Assembly (NCBI GenBank): GCA_944325825.1
Contig: CALVBP010000023.1
Location: 1-32,532, forward strand
Length of the DNA: 32,532 nucleotides
Source: Candidatus Gastranaerophilales bacterium
Lineage (GTDB): Bacteria; Cyanobacteriota; Vampirovibrionia; Gastranaerophilales; Gastranaerophilaceae
Direction of reading: 5' to 3'
Made by a program: the position numbers and the translations under genes. Below, one piece after another: positions 24,358 through 31,855 of the stretch (positions are counted from its first letter, which is position 1; each line of letters begins with the position of its first letter). A model generated the notes under the pieces. It was given only the letters and a program-made list of their open reading frames with translations, did not search any database and was not told the origin of the DNA.

Positions 24358-26340
24358 TTAGCCTATAAAAAATACTCCTACTATCGCAAGTAACAAAAAT
24401 ATCAGACCGACCAGAATATATTGCTGAATATTACCATTTTGAATCCGTTCAAATTTGGTCAAAATTTTCTCATCCCACTTAAGAATCGGCTTTACAATAT
24501 AAGCTTCTTCAATATCTTCTATTTCCTGTTCATAATACGCCTCTTTTGGGAAAAATTCTTTCGGTTTTTTTATATAAGAAACTCTTTTGAACAGAGGCTT
24601 AAGGGTCAGAATAAAAGGACTCGCATAGGAAGATGCCGTATATTGCATTCTTGCTGTCGGCTTATCATAACCGCAGCCCCAGGTTGTATGCTCTTTGTAT
24701 ATTTTATTAATAATATTTCTGATAATGTACACCAGCACAATCGCAGCTATAAAAGCAAGGACAAACCAGCTTATTGAAGATGTTAAATCAACAATAGAGT
24801 GCACTATCATAAGTTTATTATTATTCAAAACAAGCTGGGTCACCGGTACAAGAGCCGCTGTTACAAAGCATTGCGGGAAAATACCTATAAAAAATGTTAA
24901 TATCGCCAGAATTCCCATAGGTAACAACATCACTGAAGATACATCACTTTCAACTTCTTTAGAGGCATCACTTCTTGGTTCCCCTAGGAATATTATTCCG
25001 GCAGCTTTTGTAAAACAGAGAATAGCCATAGTTCCGACCATTCCAAGAGCCGCAATTGTAATAACAAGTGTTATAAACAAACTTACTTCCGGCGCCGGAA
25101 GCCCCTGTATCATACCCGCATAAATCAAGAATTCGCTTATAAATCCGTTAAAAGGAGGCATTCCGCAGATTGCCGCAGAACCGATTATAAACATTAAAGC
25201 CGTATAAGGCATAGGTTTAATTAAACCGCCTAATAATTCTATATTCCGTGTATGCGTTTTTAAATAAGTGCTTCCTGAGGCAAAGAACAGAAGTTCCTTA
25301 AATATAGAATGGTTTAGCACATGCATTATCCCTCCGGTAAAACCAAGCATCGCTACAATAGGATTCCCGTAAGAAAGTCCTAGCATTCCAATACCAATAC
25401 CTATTCCGATAATGCCTATATTTTCAATACTGTGATAAGCAAGCAGTCTTTTAATATCATGCTGAGTAATTGCATATATAACCCCATATAATGCCGACAC
25501 AACTGCAACTGCAAGAACACCATACGAAACAATTCTTGAAGGAGTACCAATCATTAAAATAAGTCTTAGAATTCCATATATCCCTGTTTTTATCATCACT
25601 CCTGACATAATACCGGAAACATGAGTCGGCGCCGCCGGATGCGCATCAGGCAGCCAGTTATGAAAAGGTACAAAACCGGATTTTATACCAAATCCTATAA
25701 AACCTAAGACAAATGCGATATTTGCAATGCGAGGATTTTGCTGCAGAATTTTTGCATATTCAATAAAATCAAAATTCCCGGCCTTATTTGTAAGCAACAC
25801 AACCATAGCCGTTAAAAAAATCACTGATAAATGCATATATATTAAATACTTGATTCCTGCCGACAAAACGTCCTTCTTTTCTCCTTCAAAAATAACGAGG
25901 AAAAATGATGAAATAGACATAATCTCCCAAACGACAAGGAAAAACAAACCGTTTTGAACAACAGTTACACCAAGCATTGACGCTAATAACAACAGTAAAA
26001 AGAAACAATGCAGAGAGATGTCCATCCCCTTATTTAAATAAGGCTTCATATATCCGTTTGCATAAACAAAACCAATAAAACTCATCAATGAAATTACAAC
26101 TATAAATATTGCGGATAAAGGATCTAATACTAAATGAATATCCCCGAACATTGCTGAAAAATTTATAGTGTATTCCAGCGCATAGCCTGTAATTAATGAC
26201 CATATAGCAGGAAACATTGCTGTCCCTGCACCCATTAGCGCAAAAATAGTGCTGATTTTAATTTTAAATTGCTCTTTTACAATAAGCGCAAAAAAAGCAC
26301 CGGTAAGTAATATTCCTATCGCTAAAAGAAAATATTCCAT
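24358..26340 (-). CDS. HyfB/NuoL-type antiporter-like membrane subunit with C-terminal extension
   Basis: The 660-residue product is the larger of two antiporter-like subunits in this operon. It has the ion-path residues: Glu139 (LVVWEIMSISSFFLV), Lys220 (GFGIKSGFVPFHNWLPDAHPAAPTHVSGIMS), His240 and Lys251 (GVMIKTGIYGILRL). About 14 core membrane segments end near residue 480. An extra membrane helix (SSISWFVLAFIAAIVLVYIIRNI) follows, then a hydrophilic stretch including TTWGCGYDKPTARMQYTASSYASPF, a sequence common to HyfB-type subunits, and a last membrane helix. It is the promoter-proximal gene of the six-gene run. The Hyf-type order B-C-E-F-G-(H/I) is kept, with no second NuoM-like HyfD. 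Confidence 0.9.
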   Translation of the reverse strand: MEYFLLAIGILLTGAFFALIVKEQFKIKISTIFALMGAGTAMFPAIWSLITGYALEYTINFSAMFGDIHLVLDPLSAIFIVVISLMSFIGFVYANGYMKPYLNKGMDISLHCFFLLLLLASMLGVTVVQNGLFFLVVWEIMSISSFFLVIFEGEKKDVLSAGIKYLIYMHLSVIFLTAMVVLLTNKAGNFDFIEYAKILQQNPRIANIAFVLGFIGFGIKSGFVPFHNWLPDAHPAAPTHVSGIMSGVMIKTGIYGILRLILMIGTPSRIVSYGVLAVAVVSALYGVIYAITQHDIKRLLAYHSIENIGIIGIGIGIGMLGLSYGNPIVAMLGFTGGIMHVLNHSIFKELLFFASGSTYLKTHTRNIELLGGLIKPMPYTALMFIIGSAAICGMPPFNGFISEFLIYAGMIQGLPAPEVSLFITLVITIAALGMVGTMAILCFTKAAGIIFLGEPRSDASKEVESDVSSVMLLPMGILAILTFFIGIFPQCFVTAALVPVTQLVLNNNKLMIVHSIVDLTSSISWFVLAFIAAIVLVYIIRNIINKIYKEHTTWGCGYDKPTARMQYTASSYASPFILTLKPLFKRVSYIKKPKEFFPKEAYYEQEIEDIEEAYIVKPILKWDEKILTKFERIQNGNIQQYILVGLIFLLLAIVGVFFIG

Positions 26341-26386
26341 AACTATTTACATTCCCAAAATTAAGTCTAACTTCTTACAGTTATCT

Positions 26387-26415
26387 GTTATAGACCTAAC
26401 ATAAGAATTTTTCAA
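26387..26415 (-). promoter_or_regulatory. Promoter of the Ehr-like operon
   Basis: The minus strand has -35 TTGAAA (26415-26410), a 17-bp spacer and -10 TATAAC (26392-26387). A start near 26380 would give a leader of about 40 nt. A small ACAG-N4-CTGT dyad lies between the -10 and the expected start. Confidence 0.6.
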
Positions 26416-26447
26416 GAAAAAGTTTACCAAAATTAAATTTAAATATA

Positions 26448-26487
26448 TAAGAGAGCTTCCTCATCTAAAGATGAGGAAGCTCTCTTA
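26448..26487 (-). terminator. Strong hairpin terminator after the TolC-like gene
   Basis: An uninterrupted 18-bp stem (26448-26465 with 26470-26487) closes the loop TAAA. It sits 14 bp beyond the stop of the TolC-like gene and is followed on the minus strand by an AT-rich, T-containing tract. It also insulates the Ehr operon promoter. Confidence 0.8.
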
Positions 26488-26501
26488 ATTCTTGTTTCCG
26501 G

Positions 26502-27959
26502 TTATCCCTGCACAACCGGTTCAGCCATATCTGTTTTCGCTGCAACTGCTTTATAATAGTTTATATAATTAACCATGCAGTCAAATTCTGTTTCATAAAC
26601 CGTCTTATTAACACTGAGCAGATTTTCTTCCATCTGGTTCAAATCAAGCTTTGCAATAACACCTTCACTAAATTTCACCTGCGACATGGCAAAATCTTCT
26701 TTTTCAAGCTCCTGAATTTCTTTTTGTTTAGCAAGTTTTTCTCTGTCCATATTCACTGTAACAAGAGCATCGTTAACTTCCTGCATAGATGTCAGATTAA
26801 CTTTTTCATAGTTTTTAAGATTCTTTTCGTAGGCTATTTTTTTCATTTTCAGATTAGCCATAAGTCTACCGCCCATAAATAGCGGCTGAAATAAGCCTCC
26901 GCCAAAACCCCATAACATATTTGAGGTGGTAAATAAACTTTCTAAATGCTGCGAGTTAAAGAATAACATTCCCCCGAGATTAATTGTCGGGAACAATTCT
27001 TTTCTTGCAGCTCTTACATCAAGCCCGGCTTTTTCAAGCATTTTTTCAGCTTTCAAGTAATCCGGTCTTTGTAAAACTATATCAGAACTTACATATTCGG
27101 GAATTGTACCGTTGAATGCAAGCGTTTTATAATCAATTCTTTTATATTCTTCGATATTATTAGGACTGTCTCCTACAAGAACTGCCAGTTGGTGAAGAAG
27201 CTTCGTTCTCTCTTTCTTTAAATCCGTCAAGGCTGAAACACCTGCTATATATGATTGATTTGCCTTAACTAAATCAGAAGTCGAAACAAGACCCTCAGAA
27301 TTACTAATACTCATTATTTCAAAGATTTCTTTTCTTAAATCTACTATATCTTCCTGCAAATCAATTAGTGCATCATGTTTAACTATATCTATATAAGTGC
27401 TGCCCACCGCAGATGCTATTGATATATAAGCAGCTCTTTCATCAAGAATGGTTGCTTCCCATAATTTTTTAACCGAATCTGTTTTATTATGGTTTTTGCC
27501 GAACAAATCAAGCTCGTAACTTGCAATTACCGGTAAACCAAATGTTCCCGCAGTCTCTCCGAAAACTTTTGCATATCCGGGCATAAACCCTGCTTGAATA
27601 GAAGGAAGTTCATTTGCCCTTTGAGCTTTTACATTTTGATAATATTCTTCAATAGTAAGAGTTGCCATGTTTAAATCTTTGTTATTTTCGATGGCTCTTA
27701 CGATATATCCGCTTAATATTTCATCATTAAACCCCTTCCACCACTCAAGATTAACATATTCATATTTATTTTTTTGAGGAGCAACTTTTGTTGATTTTTT
27801 CTTTTCTTTCTTTGATTTCTTCTCCTGCTTATTGTCATTTACTACAATGCCGGTTGATTTATCTGCCGAACCGACAACGGTATCTTCAATAGCCAGAACA
27901 GGCACTGTATATGAAAGTGCAAGCGACATAATTATTGCTAATGATAAAAATCTCTTCAT
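26502..27959 (-). CDS. TolC-like outer membrane factor (RND/MFS efflux, NodT-OprM group)
   Basis: The 485-residue protein is an outer membrane efflux channel. The signal peptide MKRFLSLAIIMSLALSYTVPVLA lacks a lipobox Cys. A Lys-rich low-complexity segment follows at ~43-65. Then come the paired OEP domains, with family-style stretches YVNLEWWKGFNDEILSGYIVRAIENNKDLNMA, GLPVIASYELDLFGKNHN, VLQRPDYLKAEKMLEKAGLDVRAARKELFPTINL and LFMGGRLMANLKMKKIAYEKNLKNYE. It assembles as a trimer with a periplasmic adaptor, here probably the EmrA-like protein encoded divergently. RBS GGAG is clear, and the promoter overlaps a dyad probably bound by the adjacent MarR. Confidence 0.9.
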   Translation of the reverse strand: MKRFLSLAIIMSLALSYTVPVLAIEDTVVGSADKSTGIVVNDNKQEKKSKKEKKKSTKVAPQKNKYEYVNLEWWKGFNDEILSGYIVRAIENNKDLNMATLTIEEYYQNVKAQRANELPSIQAGFMPGYAKVFGETAGTFGLPVIASYELDLFGKNHNKTDSVKKLWEATILDERAAYISIASAVGSTYIDIVKHDALIDLQEDIVDLRKEIFEIMSISNSEGLVSTSDLVKANQSYIAGVSALTDLKKERTKLLHQLAVLVGDSPNNIEEYKRIDYKTLAFNGTIPEYVSSDIVLQRPDYLKAEKMLEKAGLDVRAARKELFPTINLGGMLFFNSQHLESLFTTSNMLWGFGGGLFQPLFMGGRLMANLKMKKIAYEKNLKNYEKVNLTSMQEVNDALVTVNMDREKLAKQKEIQELEKEDFAMSQVKFSEGVIAKLDLNQMEENLLSVNKTVYETEFDCMVNYINYYKAVAAKTDMAEPVVQG

Positions 27960-27995
27960 ATCTTTTCTCCAAGTACTTGATTTTTTCTAAGATAA

Positions 27996-28024
27996 ATGAT
28001 AGCATAAATATGTTGCATTTGCAA
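27996..28024 (-). promoter_or_regulatory. Promoter of the TolC-like gene
   Basis: The minus strand has -35 TTGCAA (28024-28019), exactly 17 bp, then -10 TATCAT (28001-27996). The expected start is near 27989, about 30 nt before the ATG. Confidence 0.65.
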
Positions 28025-28026
28025 CA
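28011..28026. promoter_or_regulatory. Probable MarR operator
   Basis: TGTTGCATTTGCAACA has perfect 7-bp arms TGTTGCA/TGCAACA around TT, of MarR-operator style. It covers the -35 of the TolC-like promoter and also lies downstream of a possible plus-strand promoter for marR (TTGATT 27977-27982, 17 bp, TAGCAT 28000-28005). One bound dimer could therefore control both directions. Confidence 0.6.
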
Positions 28027-28077
28027 GGTTGATAAAAAAACATACAGTACATAGAGGATTTACAAAAAAGGTTTAGC

Positions 28078-28563
28078 GTGAAAACTTTATCAGAAAAAGA
28101 ATCATCTTTTAAAAATCATTTTACGGACTCTGTCTTTTATGAAATAGAACTAACTGCCAAGTATTGCAAAATGTTAGGCAGCCAAATTTTTGAAAAGTTT
28201 AATATAGATATTTCTATAGAAGAATTTGGGATACTGGACACTCTTCTTTGCAATCCCGGAATTTGCCAAAGAGATTTAGCGAGAATTATACTCCGTGACC
28301 GGGCAAATACAGGAAAACTTCTGGATAGCCTTGAGAAAAAAGAGCTTGTCAGAAGAGAGCTTGCAATAAAAAATAATCGTCCCGTTAAGCTTGCACAGCT
28401 TACAGAAAAAGGTTATAAAAAAACAAAGGAAGTAACTGATATTATACGACCACACTTGGAAGACATAAGGAAAAGAGTTAAAAATAAAGATTTAGATAAG
28501 GTTACCGGACTTTTAAAACAGTTTAGAGAAATTTTAAGAGAGGCATTAGAAATTCAAATATAA
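28078..28563 (+). CDS. MarR-family transcriptional regulator
   Basis: The 161-residue winged-helix regulator starts at GTG with AAGG 7 nt upstream. Residues ~20-40 form the dimerisation helix. The winged HTH spans ~45-115: IEEFGILDTLLCNPGICQRDLARIILRDRANTGKLLDSLEKKELVRRE, then the wing NNRPVKLAQLTEKGYKK. MarR proteins repress efflux genes until a small phenolic or lipophilic ligand releases them. It lies 10 bp before the emrA-like gene and is divergent from the TolC-like gene, with a 16-bp dyad between. Autoregulation and control of both flanking genes is the natural inference. Confidence 0.92.
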   Translation: MKTLSEKESSFKNHFTDSVFYEIELTAKYCKMLGSQIFEKFNIDISIEEFGILDTLLCNPGICQRDLARIILRDRANTGKLLDSLEKKELVRRELAIKNNRPVKLAQLTEKGYKKTKEVTDIIRPHLEDIRKRVKNKDLDKVTGLLKQFREILREALEIQI

Positions 28564-28573
28564 GGAAAAGATT

Positions 28574-29575
28574 ATGAGTGAGGAAAAAAATCAGATAGAA
28601 AATACAGGAAAAAATAAACTTCATACAAAACGCTACTGGGTGATATTACTTGGAATAATTGCGCTTATTATTGTCGGGTTTGTAATATACGAATTTACTA
28701 AATACCAAACAACTGATGATGCATATGTTGAAACGACTACAGTTTCTGTCTCCCCTAAAGTATCGGGACAGATTGTAAAGGTTCTGGTTGAAGATAACCA
28801 GAAAGTTAAGGCAGGAGATGTTGTTGCAGTAATTGACAAAGTAGATTATGAAGTTAAACTCCAACAAGCTGCCGCACAATATGAACGAGCTCTTTTAAAC
28901 CAGCAAAATGCCCATGCTAATTTAAATGCAGCAAATTCTGAAATTGAACTTGCAAAAAAAGACCTTGAAAGATACCAAAATCTTTATGCTGCAGGTGCTG
29001 TTTCCAAACAAACTCTTGATAAAGCAGCAACAAACCTGGAGTCTGTTCAGGCAAAACAAACAACAGCAGAGCAGTCAATATTTTCGCAAGACCCATCTAA
29101 AAGCGCTAAAGTTGCGGATGCTGAATTAAATGTATTAAAAGCCCAAAAAAGAGCTGCAGAGCTTGCGCTTGAATATACAGATGTCTTAGCACCTATTGAC
29201 GGAACCGTTTCCAACAAAAAAGTCGAAGTCGGGATGATGGTTCAACCCGGAACTCCTTTATTTGTTATAGTCCCTCATGACGTATGGGTGGTTGCAAACT
29301 ATAAGGAAACTCAAATCCGAGGGATGAAAAAAGGCATGCCTGTTGACATAAAAATTGATACTTATCCGGGAAAAGTTTTTAAAGGTGAAATTGACAGTAT
29401 TCAAAGAAGCTCCGGAGCAAAAGCAAGCTTATTCCCGCCTGAAAATGCGGTAGGCTCTTTCGTTAAGATAGTACAGAGAATTCCCGTAAAAATAGTGTTC
29501 ACAGAAAAAATAGACCAGAATGAATACCCGATTATACCCGGAATGTCGGTCGTTCCTAAAATAAAAACTAAATAA
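28574..29575 (+). CDS. emrA: EmrA/HlyD-family periplasmic adaptor (membrane fusion protein)
   Basis: The 333-residue adaptor links an inner membrane transporter to the outer membrane channel. It has a membrane helix at ~21-42, the EmrA-type opening TTDDAYVETTTVSVSPKVSGQIVKVLVEDNQKVKAGDVVAVID (46-88, first lipoyl half), and a coiled-coil hairpin (~95-200, including LYAAGAVSKQTLDKAATNLESVQA). The second lipoyl half follows (VLAPIDGTVSNKKVEVGMMVQPG), then the beta-barrel part (VVANYKETQIRGMKKGMPVDIKID...SGAKASLFPPENAVGSFVKIVQRIPVKI). It is a little shorter than E. coli EmrA (390). RBS AAGGAAAAG is present. A terminator follows directly, so the expected EmrB MFS pump is not in this operon. Confidence 0.9.
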   Translation: MSEEKNQIENTGKNKLHTKRYWVILLGIIALIIVGFVIYEFTKYQTTDDAYVETTTVSVSPKVSGQIVKVLVEDNQKVKAGDVVAVIDKVDYEVKLQQAAAQYERALLNQQNAHANLNAANSEIELAKKDLERYQNLYAAGAVSKQTLDKAATNLESVQAKQTTAEQSIFSQDPSKSAKVADAELNVLKAQKRAAELALEYTDVLAPIDGTVSNKKVEVGMMVQPGTPLFVIVPHDVWVVANYKETQIRGMKKGMPVDIKIDTYPGKVFKGEIDSIQRSSGAKASLFPPENAVGSFVKIVQRIPVKIVFTEKIDQNEYPIIPGMSVVPKIKTK

Positions 29576-29603
29576 AAATACAGCAATTATAATTCCATAT
29601 CAC

Positions 29604-29632
29604 AGCGGGTTGAATTTCAATCCGCTTTTTTT
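29604..29632 (+). terminator. Intrinsic terminator of marR-emrA
   Basis: AGCGGGTTG pairs with CAATCCGCT (one G-U pair) around AATTT, followed by seven T residues. It lies about 28 bp after the emrA stop. Confidence 0.85.
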
Positions 29633-29647
29633 ATCATATCATAAACT

Positions 29648-30085
29648 TTAAATAATATCCCACAGTTCTTCGTCAAATATTCGTCTGAGTTCTTTTTTCA
29701 TATCAGAATCAGGCTCTCTTTCGATTAAAGTTTTAGCCAATTTTTCCTTCTCTTCTTTAGATAATTCACTCACCTTACACTCTTTTCCGAAAAGTTCTTT
29801 AATTGTATCAGCAAGTTTATTCTGTCTGGTTGTTTTTTCAGTATTCATTTCAGCTGATGGTGTTTTTACAGTTTCCTTCGGTTTTAGCTCTTCGGGTGCT
29901 TTTGATTTGCTTTTAGGTTTTAACTTCCCTTTAGCTGCCAAAACTCCAAGTGTTATTGCAGCTGCTCCTGCAAGAGCGCATGCAGCAGCTTTTGCAGTTG
30001 AAACGGATTTTGTTTCGGCTTTTTTATCATCTGTTTTTGCCTGCATTGGGGTATATTTTTTGAATGATATCGGAGAAATTGTCAT
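29648..30085 (-). CDS. Lineage-type small hypothetical with PISFKKY motif and a membrane segment
   Basis: The 145-residue protein starts MTISPISFKKY after a GAAAGG RBS. The N-terminal motif is similar in style to PSFGM and PSFKAE in two other hypotheticals here. An Ala-rich hydrophobic segment at ~32-50 (AKAAACALAGAAAITLGVLAA) may cross or touch a membrane. A Lys/Pro-rich linker follows, then a helical, charged C-terminal domain (~85-145; ADTIKELFGKECKVSELSKEEKEKLAKTLIE...). No family is recognised. The gene is monocistronic, between the emrA terminator and the divergent thioredoxin-like gene. Confidence 0.75.
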   Translation of the reverse strand: MTISPISFKKYTPMQAKTDDKKAETKSVSTAKAAACALAGAAAITLGVLAAKGKLKPKSKSKAPEELKPKETVKTPSAEMNTEKTTRQNKLADTIKELFGKECKVSELSKEEKEKLAKTLIEREPDSDMKKELRRIFDEELWDII

Positions 30086-30224
30086 ACATAAACCTTTCTA
30101 TATATATTAAAACCCAAAACACAATAAAAATTGCCTTAAAAATTTAACTTACTCTCCATATCGGTAATTATCATTAATTTTAATCTGTTATATTCTATGT
30201 TATGCTTAGTAAGGAGAGTTTAAT

Positions 30225-30617
30225 ATGAACAGAAACATTTTAATCATTTTACTTATTTTTTTAGTTCCTCTGGCTGCATATTTCGGACTTACCAGAGACA
30301 AAAATATGGCCGTTATTCCGTCTCTTGCGGCCGGGCCTGAAATTATTAAATTTTCATCTCCTATGTGCTATGAATGCCAGGAACTTGAGAAAATTTTTGA
30401 CGAAGTATATCCCGGATACGCAAATAAAATTTCTTTAAGAAAAATTGATGTCACCCAGAAAGATAATGAAACAAAAGAACTAATCAGAGAATATCAGGTA
30501 AAATTAGTACCTACAACCGTATTCAAAGATTCAGACGGACATGTTATAAGAAGAACAGAAGGTGCTATTCAACCAAGGATTCTGGAAAATTATTTTAAGG
30601 AAATAATACATGAATAA
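30225..30617 (+). CDS. Membrane-anchored thioredoxin-fold protein
   Basis: The 130-residue protein has an N-terminal anchor or uncleaved signal (NILIILLIFLVPLAAYFGL, ~4-22), then a thioredoxin fold. The redox motif is CYEC (Cys48, Cys51) in IIKFSSPMCYECQELEKIF, and cis-Pro96 lies in VKLVPTTVF. The Cys-Tyr-Glu-Cys pair is unusual compared with CGPC of thioredoxin or CPHC of DsbA. The domain probably faces the periplasm. Its end overlaps the CcdA-like start by 8 bp, so it is very likely the electron acceptor of that membrane protein. The RBS AAGGAG is strong. Confidence 0.87.
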   Translation: MNRNILIILLIFLVPLAAYFGLTRDKNMAVIPSLAAGPEIIKFSSPMCYECQELEKIFDEVYPGYANKISLRKIDVTQKDNETKELIREYQVKLVPTTVFKDSDGHVIRRTEGAIQPRILENYFKEIIHE

Positions 30618-31311
30618 TCTGGCACAAATATTTTCATCAGGTCTTAATACATGGTATATAATGCTCGGAGCTGCATTCTTAGGCGGAGTAATCGCATCAA
30701 TTTCACCTTGTTCTCTGGCAATGCTGCCTTTAATAATCGGTTATGTCGGCGGATATTCCAAAGAAACACCTTTAAGAACTTTTATTCAGTTATGTTTCTT
30801 TATATTTGGGACTGCCATTGTGTTCAGCGTTATAGGAATAATTTGTGCAATTACAGGAAGTGTTTTTGCTTCTGCTATCGGAGGATACTTTACTCTCATT
30901 ATGGCCTCATTATTACTGGTAATGGGATTGAAACTCCTAGATATACTGGATTTCGAGATACCTGTAATAGTAAAATCAATGCCGTCAAGCAGCAGGTCAT
31001 CGTTAATTATATATCCGACTCTTCTCGGCATAACTTTTGCTCTTGCAGGAACTCCATGTTCAACGCCGATTCTGGCAGGAATCATGGCTTTTGCCGCAAT
31101 GGGAAAAAACCTGACATTTGCAGTATTACTATTATTCATGTTCGCTCTGGGACAGGGAATAATTCTCATTCTTGCCGGACTATTTACATCAGGCATAAAA
31201 AACCTGAAATCAATGTCTGCTTTGACGGAAGGATTATTGAAATTCTGCGGTTCATTATTAGTTCTGGTCGGACTTTACCTTTACTGGAAAGTCTTTACTC
31301 CCCTCATTTAA
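30610..31311 (+). CDS. ccdA: CcdA/DsbD-type transmembrane thiol-electron carrier
   Basis: The 233-residue protein with six predicted membrane helices carries electrons from cytoplasmic thioredoxin to periplasmic thiol proteins. It has one redox Cys in each half, in Pro-flanked helices: Cys34 (ASISPCSLAMLPLIIGYVGG) and Cys150 (ALAGTPCSTPILAGIMA). This is the CcdA/DsbD-beta pattern. The 8-bp overlap with the preceding thioredoxin-like gene links them functionally. No cytochrome c maturation genes are in the window, so a role in general periplasmic thiol reduction is more likely here. The 3' end overlaps the convergent C_GCAxxG_C_C gene by 54 bp. Confidence 0.9.
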   Translation: MNNLAQIFSSGLNTWYIMLGAAFLGGVIASISPCSLAMLPLIIGYVGGYSKETPLRTFIQLCFFIFGTAIVFSVIGIICAITGSVFASAIGGYFTLIMASLLLVMGLKLLDILDFEIPVIVKSMPSSSRSSLIIYPTLLGITFALAGTPCSTPILAGIMAFAAMGKNLTFAVLLLFMFALGQGIILILAGLFTSGIKNLKSMSALTEGLLKFCGSLLVLVGLYLYWKVFTPLI

Positions 31312-31752
31312 GAGTTTATCCTCAATAACTTTTGCAGCATAACGAATAAACTTTTCACAAGGTCTTGAATTATAATACTCCTCCGTTCTGGGAGAAGGTT
31401 CGGGAGAATCCGACCCCGGAGGCAGCCCGAGAAGATTTCTGCAGATAATAGTTCCAAACTCTTTTTTAAATTCTCCGGCAAGTTCTTGAATCAACCTGTA
31501 GTGTTCTGTTTTGACTTCCAAATTAGCAGGCTCAATATAACCTCTTTCCAATCCTGCAATCATAAACATTGCCGATACGGCACCGCAAACTTCCCTCAAA
31601 CGCCCCATACCTCCACCAAAAGAAGAAGATAACTTCAATGCAGTTTCAGGAGAAATGTTGTATCGGTCAGCAAAAGACAAAAACACAGATTGGGCACAAT
31701 TATAACCGGACAGAAAATTATGAGCCGCTATTTCTGAATAATCTTTTTTCAT
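31258..31752 (-). CDS. C_GCAxxG_C_C family probable redox protein
   Basis: The 164-residue protein carries the family pattern: Cys19 (GYNCAQSVF), Cys56 in SSSFGGGMGRLREVCGAVSAMFMIAGL, Cys104 (FGTIICRNLLG) and Cys132 (RPCEKF). The family is common in anaerobes, and its cysteines are thought to bind metal or undergo redox changes; the reaction is not established. A C-terminal tail rich in Lys/Asp extends beyond the last Cys and is encoded entirely within the 54-bp overlap with ccdA. A nearby downstream ATG is not needed for a full domain. The neighbours (thioredoxin-like, CcdA) suggest a thiol-redox context, though it lies on the opposite strand. Confidence 0.87.
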   Translation of the reverse strand: MKKDYSEIAAHNFLSGYNCAQSVFLSFADRYNISPETALKLSSSFGGGMGRLREVCGAVSAMFMIAGLERGYIEPANLEVKTEHYRLIQELAGEFKKEFGTIICRNLLGLPPGSDSPEPSPRTEEYYNSRPCEKFIRYAAKVIEDKLLNEGSKDFPVKVKSDQN

Positions 31753-31820
31753 ATGAATATTCTAGTATAAAAAAATGAACTATTCTATAAAAAAAATCGT
31801 TATACTTATGTAGACAGTAA

Positions 31821-31840
31821 ATTTTTGTTAAAACAAAAAT
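31821..31840 (+). promoter_or_regulatory. Dyad in the leader of the 116-aa gene
   Basis: ATTTTTGTT and AACAAAAAT form perfect 9-bp arms around AA, directly before the AAAGGAGG RBS. A -10-like TATACT is at 31801-31806. It may be an operator or a leader hairpin. It overlaps AGTAAATTTTTGTTAAA (31816-31832), which resembles the recurrent 17-bp element (about 14/17 to its consensus). Confidence 0.4.
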
Positions 31841-31855
31841 AAAGGAGGACAAATT

